Shown piece after piece: positions 35,222 through 43,982 of a DNA stretch of 64,000 nt. The notes beneath the pieces are model-generated. The model worked only from the letters and a program-made list of their open reading frames with translations, did not search any database and was not told where the DNA came from. The stretch covers positions 744,001 through 808,000 of the forward strand of contig NC_013203.1 in NCBI RefSeq assembly GCF_000024225.1, read 5' to 3'. The translations under genes were made by a program, and so were the position numbers. Each line of letters opens with the position of its first letter. Position 1 is the first letter of the stretch. The stretch comes from Lancefieldella parvula DSM 20469 (lineage in GTDB: Bacteria > Actinomycetota > Coriobacteriia > Coriobacteriales > Atopobiaceae).

Positions 35222-36714
35222 GTCAAGCAACCATTTGCGTTCATACAGCAACTCTTAGAGGAATTGAGGCAATACCTGTAGATGTAGAAGTGGGGATTTT
35301 GGGAGGCATACCTGGAATAACCATCGTAGGCATGCCCGACAGTTCCATTATGGAATCTCGCTCTCGTGTGCGATGCTCACTAAAAGCCGCTGGATTTACC
35401 ATCCCGCGATTGTTAGTGACAATCAATTTGACGCCTGCAGATATAAAGAAGACAGGTACTGGATTTGATTTGCCCATAGCCGTTGCTATTCTTGCAGCTA
35501 CTGGACAGATTCCTCAAGAGATTGTGCATAACAGGCTTTTTGTCGGAGAGCTTTCATTAAATGGCAAGATTTCTTCTGTGAGAGGTATGGCGGCATATGC
35601 AATGCTTGCTAAGAAACTGGGAATGAAGCTTATTTCTTCTTCAGATTGCAATTTATTTGGATCTGACTGGAGTCATGTTATTGGAATTCAATCATTGCTT
35701 AATCTCAGTTTAAGAGATCAATCATTCTGTAAGCCATTAGCCCAGCACCAGCATACTGTTGAAACAGCAATGCTCAGCGATAATTTAGACTTTGAAGAGG
35801 TTATTGATCAGGAATTAGTCAAACGAGCAATCATAATCGCAGCCACAGGGAACCTGGGAATGCTCATGATTGGTCCGCCGGGTGCAGGTAAAACTATGCT
35901 TGCTAAAAGAATTCCAACTATTCTCCCTGAGCTCTCTAAAGAAGAACGCGATGAGGTGTTGCTTATACATTCAGTGGCGGGATGTGAAACAGATTCTATC
36001 CAAGCGGGTGTAAGACCCTTTAGGTCTCCTCATCACTCAGCTTCTGTAGCAGGCATGATTGGAGGCGGCAGACCTGTCATCCCAGGTGAGATTTCTCTTG
36101 CCCACAAAGGTGTGCTTTTCTTAGATGAGTTACCCGAGTTTGCTTCAAATACGTTGCAGGTTTTACGTCAGCCTATCGAAGATGGATATGTACGTCTTGC
36201 ACGAGTTGATGGCATTTATAAGTTTCCTTCTCAGTTCCAGCTTATCGCTGCAGCTAATCCCTGTCCTTGCGGCTATTTTGGTGATAAAACTCATACTTGC
36301 AAGTGCTCTCCAGGAAAGATTACTACGTATCAATCAAAAATTGGAGGTCCTTTGATGGATCGAATAGATATTGTTTGTGATGTCGCTCGTCCTTCTTCTG
36401 GTCGAGTAATTCAAGGAGAGTTGGGACTTACTTCGTCAGGCATGCGCTCGCTTGTTGTTTCTGGTAGAGATTTTGCTTCTTGGCGAGAAACCCGTAAAGC
36501 AGAAGGCACTTCTCGCCAAAAGTACATAGAAAGTTTTGATGAGTTGGCGCTACAACTTTTGCATAGATATGCACGCGGGCTTCATTTAGGCGGAAGAGCA
36601 ATAACTCGTACCTGCAGAGTAGCAAGGACTATCGCAGACATTGCCCATCATGAAAAGGTAACAAAAGACGACGTATCTGAGGCTGTTGCTTATAGGTCTC
36701 GCTCTTTGGAGTAG
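35218..36714 (+). CDS. comM: Mg-chelatase-like AAA+ protein ComM/YifB
   Basis: ComM is a hexameric helicase that helps branch migration during natural transformation. The 498-residue protein has the N-terminal ChlI-like lobe (GIEAIPVDVEVGILGGIPG, GLPDSS-type GMPDSSIMESRSRV), Walker A GPPGAGKTMLAKR, FRSPHHSASVAGMIGGG, Walker B HKGVLFLDELPEF and AANPCPCGYFGD. The start overlaps yraN (ATGA). An inverted pair of the dispersed GGCGAGAA motif lies within the gene (36480-36519). Confidence 0.96.
   Translation: MSQATICVHTATLRGIEAIPVDVEVGILGGIPGITIVGMPDSSIMESRSRVRCSLKAAGFTIPRLLVTINLTPADIKKTGTGFDLPIAVAILAATGQIPQEIVHNRLFVGELSLNGKISSVRGMAAYAMLAKKLGMKLISSSDCNLFGSDWSHVIGIQSLLNLSLRDQSFCKPLAQHQHTVETAMLSDNLDFEEVIDQELVKRAIIIAATGNLGMLMIGPPGAGKTMLAKRIPTILPELSKEERDEVLLIHSVAGCETDSIQAGVRPFRSPHHSASVAGMIGGGRPVIPGEISLAHKGVLFLDELPEFASNTLQVLRQPIEDGYVRLARVDGIYKFPSQFQLIAAANPCPCGYFGDKTHTCKCSPGKITTYQSKIGGPLMDRIDIVCDVARPSSGRVIQGELGLTSSGMRSLVVSGRDFASWRETRKAEGTSRQKYIESFDELALQLLHRYARGLHLGGRAITRTCRVARTIADIAHHEKVTKDDVSEAVAYRSRSLE
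36480..36519. repeat. Inverted pair of the dispersed GGCGAGAA motif within comM
   Basis: TTGGCGAGAA (36480-36489) and TTCTCGCCAA (36510-36519), 10-bp arms with a 20-base spacer, inside comM codons. Confidence 0.75.
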
Positions 36715-36716
36715 CT

Positions 36717-37592
36717 ATGGAGAGATGGGAGATTTCATCAGAAGATGAGGACTATCCAAGCGAGCTGTTACTGCTAAATCATCCGCCTGAAATAATCTAT
36801 GGAATGGGGGATAGAAGCGTTTTGCAATCACCTTGTATGTCTGTAATTGGAGCTCGTCGAGCTACTCCATACGGTATAGCAATTGCAGAAATGGCTGGCA
36901 GATGTGCTGCTGATAATAATATTGTTGTGGTATCTGGTGGAGCTCTTGGCTGCGACAATGCGGCGGGTATGGCTGCGCTTAACGCTGGAGGAAAGACTGT
37001 TGTGGTAGCAGGTTGTGGTGCAGATGTAACCTATCCAACTACTTCGTTAGATCTTTTTGAAGCTGCGCGAGAAGGAAAGGGAGCAGTCATTTCTTTAGAT
37101 AGATGGGGAACGCCACCTAGACGTTATGCGTTTCCTAGAAGAAATGCGGTAATTGCGGCATTGGGCAAAGTGTTATTGGTGACTGAAGCGGGTCTTTGTT
37201 CAGGTACGATGAGTACTGCCGAGTTTGCCAACTCGCTTGGTAAAACTATTTATGCGATACCTGGATCTATCTTTTCCCTGGCTTCTGCTGGTACTAATAG
37301 ATTAATCTCTGAAGGAGCTCAAATCATTCCTGATGAGACATCATTAGGCATCGCAATCTCATTAGATTATGATTGTCTGGTTCGGGAACAAATGAAGCAA
37401 GATAAGAAGTTAACACCGCTTTTATCTGCGCTTATAGCATCACCATCAAGACCAGAAGAGCTTGCATGGAGGTTATCGGAAAACGTACTTACCGTGCTTA
37501 ATTCTTTAACTGATTATGAAGCTCGTGGAATGGTAAAAAGATTACCGGATGGAAGGTATACTCCTTCTAAAGAGTTTTATTTGGATTCGTAG
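36717..37592 (+). CDS. dprA: DNA-processing protein DprA
   Basis: DprA loads RecA on incoming single-stranded DNA during transformation. The 291-residue protein shows the Rossmann DprA core: SVIGARRATPYGIAIAEMAG, VVSGGALGCDNAAGMAAL, KTVVVAGCGADVTYP and the PRRNAVIAALGKVLLVTEA stretch. Its C-terminal winged-helix-like part is weakly conserved. The usual 'SGxARGID' reads SGGALGCD here, slightly divergent. It follows comM by two bases and overlaps the open frame of trmFO. Confidence 0.93.
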   Translation: MERWEISSEDEDYPSELLLLNHPPEIIYGMGDRSVLQSPCMSVIGARRATPYGIAIAEMAGRCAADNNIVVVSGGALGCDNAAGMAALNAGGKTVVVAGCGADVTYPTTSLDLFEAAREGKGAVISLDRWGTPPRRYAFPRRNAVIAALGKVLLVTEAGLCSGTMSTAEFANSLGKTIYAIPGSIFSLASAGTNRLISEGAQIIPDETSLGIAISLDYDCLVREQMKQDKKLTPLLSALIASPSRPEELAWRLSENVLTVLNSLTDYEARGMVKRLPDGRYTPSKEFYLDS

Positions 37593-37609
37593 TGTGTGAT
37601 AGGTGGAAA

Positions 37610-38944
37610 ATGTCACAAAAAGTTACTGTGGTAGGTGCTGGTTTAGCTGGAAGCGAATGTGCCTTACAGCTTGCTTCTCGTGGTATTTCTGTTGAGCTAA
37701 TAGAGCAGCGCCCCGTTGTTTCTTCTCCAGCACATCACACAGATATGTTTGCTGAACTGGTATGTTCTAACTCTTTGAAATCTACCAAGGAAGATTCTGC
37801 GGCTGGAATTTTAAAGTCTGAGCTTAAAAAGATGGGAAGCTTTCTACTTTCTCTTGCAGAAGAAAACTCAGTTCCTGCAGGTGGCGCGCTTGCGGTGAAT
37901 AGAGAAGAGTTTTCAAGGGCGGTTACTGAACAGATTAGAAATCACCCAAACATCTCTGTTACTCATGCAGAGGTAACAGAGCTTTCGGAAGAACCAACAA
38001 TTATTGCTGCAGGACCACTGTGTTCCGATAGGTTATATGAGGCAATTTCTGAGCGCGTTGGAACCAACAGGATGTCGTTTTTTGATGCAGCGGCGCCTAT
38101 TGTATCTGAAGAATCAATTGACCGTTCAATTGTATTCTCTCAATCTCGTTATGATGATTTGGGAATTGGCGATTATTTCAATTGTCCTATGAATAAAGAG
38201 GAATATGACACTTTTGTAGATGAGTTACTTTCTGCTAAACGTGTTATTGGCCATGATTTTGAGCAGTCTGATTTGTTCCAAGCATGCCAACCTATTGAGG
38301 AAGTTGCACGAACGGGACATGATTCCATCAGGTTTGGAGCTCTAAAACCCGTGGGACTTATTGATCCACGAACAGGTAAACGACCCTGGGCGGCAGTTCA
38401 GCTTCGTGCAGAAAATACAGCTAAAACTGCATTTAATCTAGTGGGTTTTCAGACAAACCTTACGTGGGGAGAGCAGAAACGTGTATTTACGCTTATCCCA
38501 GGATTAGAGAACGCCGAGTTTGTTCGCTATGGTGTCATGCACAGGAACTCTTTTGTCGATTCTCCTCATGCGCTTGACGGCTCGTTTGGAATTCCAGGAA
38601 CTTCTATTATTCTTGCGGGTCAAATTACAGGTACAGAAGGCTATGTTGAAGCTATTGCTTCAGGCTTGCTTGCAGCGTTAAATATGTATGCACGTCTGTC
38701 AGGCAAGAAGACGTTTAAACTTCCTTTGACAACCTCGCTTGGTTCTCTTGTCGGTTATGCAACAAATCCAAAAACCAAAGATTATCAGCCTATGCATGTT
38801 AATTTTGGAATTTTTGAGCCTTTGGACGAACATATTAAAAGAAAAGATGAACGTCGTCAGAAAATGATGGAGCGTGCTCATAAAGATTTTGATGACTATA
38901 TTGCTTCTCGCCAGGAGCTTTTTGATTGCGTAAAGCGTGATTAA
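37610..38944 (+). CDS. trmFO: Folate-dependent tRNA (uracil-54-C5)-methyltransferase TrmFO
   Basis: TrmFO makes ribothymidine 54 in tRNA using methylenetetrahydrofolate and FAD. The ATG at 37610 (AGGTGG before) gives 444 residues; a GTG six codons earlier is in frame. Motifs: VTVVGAGLAGSECALQLA (FAD), LVCSNSLKSTKEDSAAGILK, FQACQPIEEVARTG and LAGQITGTEGYVEAIASG. Elsewhere topA lies between dprA and trmFO; here it is absent. Confidence 0.95.
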   Translation: MSQKVTVVGAGLAGSECALQLASRGISVELIEQRPVVSSPAHHTDMFAELVCSNSLKSTKEDSAAGILKSELKKMGSFLLSLAEENSVPAGGALAVNREEFSRAVTEQIRNHPNISVTHAEVTELSEEPTIIAAGPLCSDRLYEAISERVGTNRMSFFDAAAPIVSEESIDRSIVFSQSRYDDLGIGDYFNCPMNKEEYDTFVDELLSAKRVIGHDFEQSDLFQACQPIEEVARTGHDSIRFGALKPVGLIDPRTGKRPWAAVQLRAENTAKTAFNLVGFQTNLTWGEQKRVFTLIPGLENAEFVRYGVMHRNSFVDSPHALDGSFGIPGTSIILAGQITGTEGYVEAIASGLLAALNMYARLSGKKTFKLPLTTSLGSLVGYATNPKTKDYQPMHVNFGIFEPLDEHIKRKDERRQKMMERAHKDFDDYIASRQELFDCVKRD

Positions 38945-38945
38945 T

Positions 38946-39863
38946 ATGGGCATTTCTAAAGTGCAGAGTAACCAAGTTGAACAATTCATTGAGTATTTAC
39001 ATAAGGTTAGAAATCTCTCCGAGAATACTTTGAGGTCTTATCAAACTGACCTTTTATCATTTGCGCAGTGGTGTAGTAGAGAAAATGTTGATTTAACTCA
39101 AGTTGATCATAAAAATCTTCGTTTGTATTTGGCCTATCTCAAACAAGCTCAATATTCAGCTAAAACGCTTAACAGGCATCTATCGGCGTTGCGTGGCTTT
39201 TACAAATGGATGCAGCGAGAAAAACTGATTGCTACTGATCCTGCTCTTGCACTTAGTAATCCCCGAGCTCCACGCAATCTTCCACATACCATGACTGATT
39301 CTGATGTGAATAGACTTTTGGAATCATGTGACGTTTCAACTGCAGCAGGTCTCAGAGATAGAGCATTTCTTGAGTTTTTGTACGCAACAGGTGCTCGTAT
39401 TTCTGAGGTAGCAACGCTCAGACTTGAGCAGGTTGATCTACAAAATGGAACAGTACGTCTATTTGGTAAAGGTTCTAAAGAGCGGATTGTTCCGCTTTAT
39501 GAGTCTGCAATTGAGTGGCTTAAGAAATATCTTAGATCTTCTCGCCCTACGCTTTTACTAAAAGATAAAACAGGACGCGTACATTCAGCTCTTTTTATTT
39601 CCGTAAGAGGAAATAACATGAGCGCAGATTCATTGCGCAAGGTTTTCTCGTCATATTTAACGGCTGCAGGACTGGATAGCTCACTATCACCACATGCCAT
39701 GAGGCATACATATGCTACGGAGCTTCTTGGTGGCGGAGCAGATCTACGTATTGTGCAGGAGCTATTGGGACATGAGTCTCTTTCAACTACGCAGGTTTAT
39801 ACACATCTTTCGGTTGATAGACTTAAAGAAGCGGCGAAGGCAGCTCATCCAAGATCAAAATAG
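38946..39863 (+). CDS. xerC: Xer tyrosine recombinase
   Basis: This 305-residue tyrosine recombinase has the SAM-like N-terminal domain and the catalytic set: Arg in GARISEVATL, Lys in LFGKGSKERIVPL, His-x-x-Arg in SPHAMRHTYAT, His in LLGHESLSTTQ and the Tyr in QVYTH. Such enzymes resolve chromosome dimers at dif. The position after trmFO fits XerC, although XerD cannot be excluded. No dif-like site, integron or prophage is visible nearby, so it should be the housekeeping enzyme. The ATG lies within four bases of the trmFO stop. Confidence 0.88.
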   Translation: MGISKVQSNQVEQFIEYLHKVRNLSENTLRSYQTDLLSFAQWCSRENVDLTQVDHKNLRLYLAYLKQAQYSAKTLNRHLSALRGFYKWMQREKLIATDPALALSNPRAPRNLPHTMTDSDVNRLLESCDVSTAAGLRDRAFLEFLYATGARISEVATLRLEQVDLQNGTVRLFGKGSKERIVPLYESAIEWLKKYLRSSRPTLLLKDKTGRVHSALFISVRGNNMSADSLRKVFSSYLTAAGLDSSLSPHAMRHTYATELLGGGADLRIVQELLGHESLSTTQVYTHLSVDRLKEAAKAAHPRSK

Positions 39864-39950
39864 GATACGTGAGTTGTTTGAGCTGGCTACGCATCTTGAA
39901 TACGTCTATATTTGGGCGGTATTTGTAGAGGTTATGGTCTAAATTCTTTA

Positions 39951-39980
39951 TAGACGTAGCCCTTGTTTTCCTGTTATACT
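39951..39980 (+). promoter_or_regulatory. Promoter of rpsB-tsf
   Basis: TAGACG (39951-39956), 18 bases, TATACT (39975-39980). Confidence 0.55.
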
Positions 39981-39986
39981 TTCAAA

Positions 39987-40124
39987 AGTTGTGTAGAAGC
40001 ACAGCATGCTGTTACCAAACAGCAAAAAATCGCACGTACGACCACTTGTTTGCCGTGGTGCCTAACGCTAAGCCAGGTGTTGGGTGGTTTTAACAAGGCT
40101 TGAACTCGTACGGAGGAATAACCA
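39987..40124 (+). promoter_or_regulatory. rpsB leader RNA with nested hairpins
   Basis: The 138-base leader can form GCTGTT/AACAGC (40008-40013 and 40018-40023), ACCAC/GTGGT (40041-40045 and 40055-40059) and CCTAACGC/GTGTTGGG (40061-40068 and 40077-40084). The last two lie between two copies of CGTACG (40035-40040 and 40107-40112). That word is self-complementary, so the copies can close a multibranch stem whose 3' arm touches the GGAGG of rpsB. This is the architecture expected of an S2-autoregulated leader. Confidence 0.5.
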
Positions 40125-40877
40125 ATGGAGGTAAAAATGGCTGCAAAGATTACTATTCAGACTCTTCTGGATGCTGGTTGCCACTATGGTCACCAGACTC
40201 GTCGTTGGAACCCTAAGATGAAGCCATACATCTTTGGTGATCGTAACGGCATTTACATTCTTGACCTTAAGCAGACTATGCTTGGCGCAGATGCTGCTTA
40301 CACTTTTCTAAAGAATATTGCATCTAAGGGTGGCCGAGTTCTTTTTGTTGGCACCAAGAAACAGGCTCAGGAGCCAATTGCTACTGAGGCTACTCGTGCA
40401 AACATGCCTTATATCAACCAGCGCTGGCTTGGTGGTATGCTCACCAACTTTGTTACCATGCGTTCCCGCATTAAGCGCCTTGAGGAGCTTGAGGCAATGG
40501 TAGAGGATGGCCGTATGGCAACTCTTCCTAAGAAGGAGCAGGCTCTTAAGAACAAGGAGCTTACAAAGCTTCAGCTTAACCTCGGCGGCGTCCGTGATAT
40601 GACTTCTCTTCCACAGGCTCTCTTTGTTGTTGACTCTAAGCGTGAAGAGAACGCAATTCGTGAAGCAAATCGTCTCCATATTCCAGTTGTCTCCCTTCTT
40701 GACACCAACTCTGATCCAGATGTTGTTGATTACGGCATTCCTGCAAATGACGATGCTATTCGTTCCATTTCTCTTATGTGTCAACTTGCTGCAGACGCAA
40801 TTCTTGCAGGCAGTGGCAAGGAGCAGATTTCTGCTGAAGAGATGGGCGCTGAGTCCAAGACCCCAGCTGCTGAGTAA
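40125..40877 (+). CDS. rpsB: 30S ribosomal protein S2
   Basis: The 250-residue protein is S2: LLDAGCHYGHQTRRWNPKMK, FVGTKKQAQEPI, NQRWLGGMLTNF and HIPVVSLLDTNSDP. Two starts are possible: ATG 40125 with GGAGG at ideal spacing, which I use, and ATG 40137 with GGAGGT only four bases before. tsf follows after 53 bases, as is usual. Confidence 0.97.
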   Translation: MEVKMAAKITIQTLLDAGCHYGHQTRRWNPKMKPYIFGDRNGIYILDLKQTMLGADAAYTFLKNIASKGGRVLFVGTKKQAQEPIATEATRANMPYINQRWLGGMLTNFVTMRSRIKRLEELEAMVEDGRMATLPKKEQALKNKELTKLQLNLGGVRDMTSLPQALFVVDSKREENAIREANRLHIPVVSLLDTNSDPDVVDYGIPANDDAIRSISLMCQLAADAILAGSGKEQISAEEMGAESKTPAAE

Positions 40878-40930
40878 CTCTTAGCAACGGGTTAAATAAT
40901 TAATTATTCAGTAGATTTTGGGAGGAAAAC

Positions 40931-41803
40931 ATGGCAGAGATTACCGCAGCACTTGTTAAGCAGCTTCGTGATATGACCAGCTCTCCTATGATGGAGTGCA
41001 AGAAGGCACTTGTCGAGGCTGAGGGCGATATTGAAAAGGCAGTAGATATTCTTCGTACTATGGGCGTTGCTAAGGCAGTTAAGCGCGCTGGCCGTGATAC
41101 CAACGAGGGTACCATTGCTACTTTCATCAGCCCAGACGGTAAGACTGGCGCAATCCTTGAGCTCTCTTGCGAGACTGACTTTGTTGGTACTAATCCACAG
41201 TTCACTGGCTTTGCTGGCGATCTTGCTGCAGTTGTTGCCGAGAGCAACCCAGCTACCCTTGAGGAGCTGAAGGCCGCTAAGCTTGGCGACGAGACTGTTG
41301 ACGAGGCAATCACCGATAAGATCCACAACATCGGCGAGAACATGCGCGTTCTTCGTTTTCAGCGCGTTGAGGCTACAAATGGTGCTCTTGCTAGCTATAT
41401 CCACCTTGGTGGCAAGCTCGCTGACATTGTTACCTTTGAGTTCAACAAGCCAGAGACCGCTGAGTCTCAGGATTTCAAGAACTTCGCACATGATGTTGCT
41501 ATGCAGGTAGCTGCAGCTGCTCCAGTTGCTGCTCGCCGTGAGGATGTTCCACAGGACATTGTTGATCATGAGCTCTCCATTTATAAGGCACAGGCTGCTG
41601 AGTCAGGTAAGCCTGAGGCTATTCAGGAGAAGATGGCTTATGGTCGCCTCGAGAAGTACTACAAGGAGTATGTCCTTACTGAGCAGGCATTTGTTAAGGA
41701 CCCAGATATGACTATTTCTGAGTATGCAAAGCTGCTCTCCAAGAAGGTTGACGACGAGGTTAAGATTGTCAGTTTCGTGCGTTTTGCTTTTGGTGAAGAG
41801 TAA
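40931..41803 (+). CDS. tsf: Elongation factor Ts
   Basis: EF-Ts recycles EF-Tu by expelling GDP. The 290-residue protein begins with the UBA-like part [19 protein letters not shown] and the conserved [32 protein letters not shown] and VALQ-equivalent stretches; the C-terminal [19 protein letters not shown] is typical. GGGAGGA precedes the ATG. A strong terminator follows. Confidence 0.97.
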   Translation: MAEITAALVKQLRDMTSSPMMECKKALVEAEGDIEKAVDILRTMGVAKAVKRAGRDTNEGTIATFISPDGKTGAILELSCETDFVGTNPQFTGFAGDLAAVVAESNPATLEELKAAKLGDETVDEAITDKIHNIGENMRVLRFQRVEATNGALASYIHLGGKLADIVTFEFNKPETAESQDFKNFAHDVAMQVAAAAPVAARREDVPQDIVDHELSIYKAQAAESGKPEAIQEKMAYGRLEKYYKEYVLTEQAFVKDPDMTISEYAKLLSKKVDDEVKIVSFVRFAFGEE

Positions 41804-41825
41804 GACTTTTTACTTTAATTATTTT

Positions 41826-41856
41826 GAGCCGGTTGAAGACAACCGGCTCTTTTTTT
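41826..41856 (+). terminator. Terminator of rpsB-tsf
   Basis: Perfect 10-bp stem GAGCCGGTTG (41826-41835) with CAACCGGCTC (41840-41849), loop AAGA, then seven T. Confidence 0.9.
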
Positions 41857-41891
41857 ACCGCGATTCCTGCAAAACTTGCGGTGTCGTTTGT

Positions 41892-41908
41892 TAAAATTAT
41901 TACAACTA
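41892..41908 (+). promoter_or_regulatory. -10 element of pyrH, possibly leaderless
   Basis: TAAAAT (41892-41897) ends ten bases before the pyrH ATG and there is no ribosome-binding site, which fits a leaderless mRNA. I see no good -35. Confidence 0.35.
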
Positions 41909-42657
41909 TGGCAAACGGAGAGAGCGAGGAAGCTTTGTCTTCAGCTAAATACAAGAGAGTACTTTTAAAGCTTTCTGGTGAAGCATTGATGGGTGAGCAA
42001 TCCTTTGGCATTGACCCCTCAATTCCAGAAATGCTTGCTAAAGAAATTAAACCTGTTTGGGAGTCTGGTGTACAGATTGCCATTGTTGTTGGCGGCGGAA
42101 ACATCTTTAGGGGCGTTTCTCAGGCAGCAGCTGGTATGGATCGTGCCCAGGGTGACAACATGGGTATGCTTGCAACCGTAATCAACGCTCTTTCTCTCCA
42201 GGATTGTTTTGAGCGTAATGGCATGGATTGCCGTGTTATGAGCGCAATTTCTATGGCTCAGGTTGCAGAGCCTTATATTCGTCGTCGTGCTATTAGACAC
42301 CTTGAGAAGGGTCGTATTGTCATCTTTGCTGCAGGTACAGGTAACCCTTACTTCACCACTGATACTGCTGCAGCTCTTCGTGCTTGCGAGATTGGCGCAG
42401 AGGCTCTGATGAAGGCAACAAAGGTAGATGGCATTTACGACTGCGATCCTGTTACTCATGCAGATGCCGTTAAGTTTGACACTGTCACCTACAAAGATGT
42501 TCTCGCCAAAGAACTTAAGGTTATGGATGCCGCAGCAATTGCACTGTGCAAAGACAATAAGATGCCAATTCTTGTATTTGACATGCAGTCTGAAGGCGTT
42601 TTCATGAAGGCAATTTCTGGAGAAGAAGTCGGTACTACTGTCGTCGAGGAGGACTAA
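41908..42657 (+). CDS. pyrH: UMP kinase
   Basis: PyrH phosphorylates UMP in pyrimidine synthesis. From ATG 41908 the 249-residue protein contains [37 protein letters not shown]-like [30 protein letters not shown] and [10 protein letters not shown]. An alternative TTG at 41935 has a GAGGAAG before it. The stop overlaps the frr ATG by one base. The order rpsB-tsf-pyrH-frr-uppS-cdsA-dxr-rseP-ispG is a classic bacterial run. Confidence 0.95.
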   Translation: MANGESEEALSSAKYKRVLLKLSGEALMGEQSFGIDPSIPEMLAKEIKPVWESGVQIAIVVGGGNIFRGVSQAAAGMDRAQGDNMGMLATVINALSLQDCFERNGMDCRVMSAISMAQVAEPYIRRRAIRHLEKGRIVIFAAGTGNPYFTTDTAAALRACEIGAEALMKATKVDGIYDCDPVTHADAVKFDTVTYKDVLAKELKVMDAAAIALCKDNKMPILVFDMQSEGVFMKAISGEEVGTTVVEED

Positions 42658-43202
42658 TGAGCGTTCATTCTGATAAGGCTAAGCAGTCTATGGAGAAGTG
42701 CATTGAGGCACTTAAGAATAACTTTGGTCGTGTCCGTACTGGTCGCGCAAATCCACATGCACTCGACCACATTAAGGTTGATTACTATGGTCAGCCAACT
42801 CCAATTTCTCAGCTTGCGGCCATTAAGGTTCCAGAGGCATCTATGCTGCTTGTTGAGCCATGGGATAAGACTGCTCTAAAGAGTATCGAGAAAGCCATTG
42901 AATCTTCTGATTTGGGCATCACTCCATCTAATGACGGATCTGCTATTAGACTTCCTTTTCCAATGCCAACTGAGGAACGTCGTCGTGAGCTTGCCAAAGA
43001 ATGCTCTCAGATTGCTGAGGAGGCTCGTGTAGCTATCCGTAACGTTCGTCGTGATATTAACGGCAAGATTGAGCGCGATGAGGAGCTCTCTGAGGACGAT
43101 CAGAAGCGCGAGAAAAATGGTATTCAAAAGCTGACAGATACCTATATCGCACAAATTGAATCTCTTCTTAAGACTAAGACTTCAGAAATCATGGAGATTT
43201 AA
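42657..43202 (+). CDS. frr: Ribosome recycling factor
   Basis: RRF splits the post-termination ribosome with EF-G. The 181-residue protein includes RVRTGRANPHALDHIKVDYYG, PISQLAAIKVPE, DLGITPSNDGSAIRLPFP and TEERRRELAKE, all standard. GGAGG lies before the overlapping ATG. Confidence 0.97.
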   Translation: MSVHSDKAKQSMEKCIEALKNNFGRVRTGRANPHALDHIKVDYYGQPTPISQLAAIKVPEASMLLVEPWDKTALKSIEKAIESSDLGITPSNDGSAIRLPFPMPTEERRRELAKECSQIAEEARVAIRNVRRDINGKIERDEELSEDDQKREKNGIQKLTDTYIAQIESLLKTKTSEIMEI

Positions 43203-43982
43203 GTGCAGTTTGATACAGACAAACTCGTCCAGTATTTCTCTGACGCGCCAGAAGATATCAGTCTTTCTGATATCAATTTAGAAACTATTCCGTCTCACGT
43301 TTCCATCATTATGGATGGAAACGGTAGATGGGCTACAGCTCGCGGTCTTGATAGAACAGAAGGTCACAAGGCTGGTGTTCTTTCCTTGCGCGAGGCTGTT
43401 ACTACAAGTGTGCGCCTCGGGTTGGACGTTCTGTCAGTTTATTCGTTCTCTACTGAAAACTGGAAACGTCCCCAGCACGAGGTTGACTTGCTCATGCGTC
43501 TTTTTGCAGAGACATTGCTCAAAGAACTTCCACTGTTCTACCAGGAGAATGTCAAACTACGTTTCTTTGGTGATCTTGAGGCTTTACCAGAAAAGACTCG
43601 CAAGACTTTCCAGCGCGGACTTGATGAAACTGCACAAAACACTGGTATGACTTTTGCGTTAGCGGTTAATTATGGCTCTCGTGCAGAGTTGACTAGGGCA
43701 GCTGTTTTTCTTGCTAATCAAATTGCTGAAGGTAAAGTCTCTGCTGATTCGGTAACTCCATCAGATTTTGAGAAATACCTCTACACAGCTGGACTTCCTG
43801 ATCCAGATCTTTTGATTCGTACCTCAGGAGAGCTTAGGCTTTCTAACTATTTGTTGTGGCAGCTGGCTTACTCGGAGCTGTATGTCACGCAAACTTACTG
43901 GCCTGACTTCTCTAAATGGGATGTTTTGCGCGCCATTAAGGACTATCAGGGTCGCGAAAGGCGATTCGGAGGAGTGAAATAG
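43203..43982 (+). CDS. uppS: Isoprenyl transferase (undecaprenyl diphosphate synthase type)
   Basis: The cis-prenyltransferase makes the polyprenyl diphosphate that carries wall precursors. The 259-residue protein has IIMDGNGRWATARGL (catalytic Asp), GHKAGV, VYSFSTENWKRP, and DLLIRTSGELRLSNYLLWQ. GTG start directly after frr. Product chain length cannot be read from sequence. Confidence 0.95.
   Translation: MQFDTDKLVQYFSDAPEDISLSDINLETIPSHVSIIMDGNGRWATARGLDRTEGHKAGVLSLREAVTTSVRLGLDVLSVYSFSTENWKRPQHEVDLLMRLFAETLLKELPLFYQENVKLRFFGDLEALPEKTRKTFQRGLDETAQNTGMTFALAVNYGSRAELTRAAVFLANQIAEGKVSADSVTPSDFEKYLYTAGLPDPDLLIRTSGELRLSNYLLWQLAYSELYVTQTYWPDFSKWDVLRAIKDYQGRERRFGGVK

Noticed and set aside
38946-39863. 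The Xer gene as an integrase of a mobile element
   Set aside because: It lies between trmFO and rpsB with no element genes, repeats or attachment sites, and has the housekeeping Xer length.
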